A DNA stretch of 5,218 bases from CAYVUV01 sp964455095 (GTDB lineage: Bacteria; Desulfobacterota; Binatia; HRBIN30; CADEER01), in the NCBI GenBank assembly GCA_964455095.1, contig CAYVUV010000075.1:1-5218 (forward strand), written 5' to 3'. The translations under genes and the position numbers were made by a program. Numbering within the stretch: position 1 is the stretch's first letter; each line of letters opens with the position of its first letter. This document shows, piece by piece, positions 5,090 to 5,218 of the stretch. Below the pieces are notes generated by a model. It was not told where the DNA came from and did not search any database. It saw only the letters and a program-made list of their open reading frames with translations.

Positions 5090-5218
5090 TCAACGCCGCA
5101 TCAGGCGGTTGAGCTCCGGGTTCTTCAGCGCCCCTTGGCCGAACGGCTCGGAGCCGCCGTCGGCCAGAAAGGCCTGGGTCATGCTGTACACTTCGTTCAG
5201 CACGACCTTGGCGATGCC
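5090..5218 (-). CDS. C-terminal end of an unidentified protein (partial, runs off the window)
   Basis: The last 42 codons and TGA stop (5090-5092) of a minus-strand gene whose start lies beyond the right edge. The peptide begins GIAKVVLNEVYSMTQAFLAD and ends PELNRLMRR. It looks like a soluble, helical C-terminus with no membrane segment. I do not recognise the family. The frame is open to the window edge with typical GC-rich codon choice. It points toward the seven-repeat gene, whose start is 74 bases downstream, so an operon is possible. Confidence 0.65.
   Translation of the reverse strand, partial: GIAKVVLNEVYSMTQAFLADGGSEPFGQGALKNPELNRLMRR

Overview
The window is GC-rich bacterial DNA with four complete protein genes and the end of a fifth. 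Three of the four complete products look secreted or membrane-anchored, with clear signal peptides, paired cysteines or a cell-surface sorting tail. The fourth is a single-pass membrane protein. GC-rich coding, proline/threonine-rich 'PTRTPT' linkers between secreted domains, a pectinacetylesterase-family hydrolase and a small membrane-anchored helical protein that I recall from myxobacteria-like genomes together suggest an uncultivated deltaproteobacterial or Binatota-type lineage. That placement is an inference, because no marker gene is present.

Left half, minus strand (116-2303): a pectinacetylesterase/Notum-fold hydrolase (116-1429) lies downstream of a membrane-anchored, coiled-coil-like protein of unknown function (1572-2303). 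The 142-base gap between them holds a plausible sigma70 promoter, so the hydrolase probably has its own transcript. Beyond the hydrolase stop is a perfect 11-bp GC-rich stem-loop.

Middle (2304-3447): a 193-base divergent intergenic region precedes a plus-strand gene for a secreted protein. That protein is built from two copies of a roughly 100-residue module, each with its own cysteine pair, joined and followed by Pro/Thr-rich linkers.

Right half (3478-5218): a 35-base inverted repeat of a hairpin-forming, REP/MITE-like sequence sits between two convergent genes. The minus-strand gene here (3555-5015) encodes a secreted seven-repeat, probably beta-propeller protein with an IPTL-CTERM-like tail. 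Its last residues and stop codon lie inside one arm of the repeat. The window ends in the last 42 codons of an unidentified minus-strand gene.

I see no defence system, mobile-element transposase, CRISPR array or RNA gene. The genes do not form an obvious pathway; the common theme is export to the cell surface. The most interesting points are the mobile-type repeat captured as a protein C-terminus, the duplicated cysteine-paired module, and the Notum-like esterase with an altered motif.
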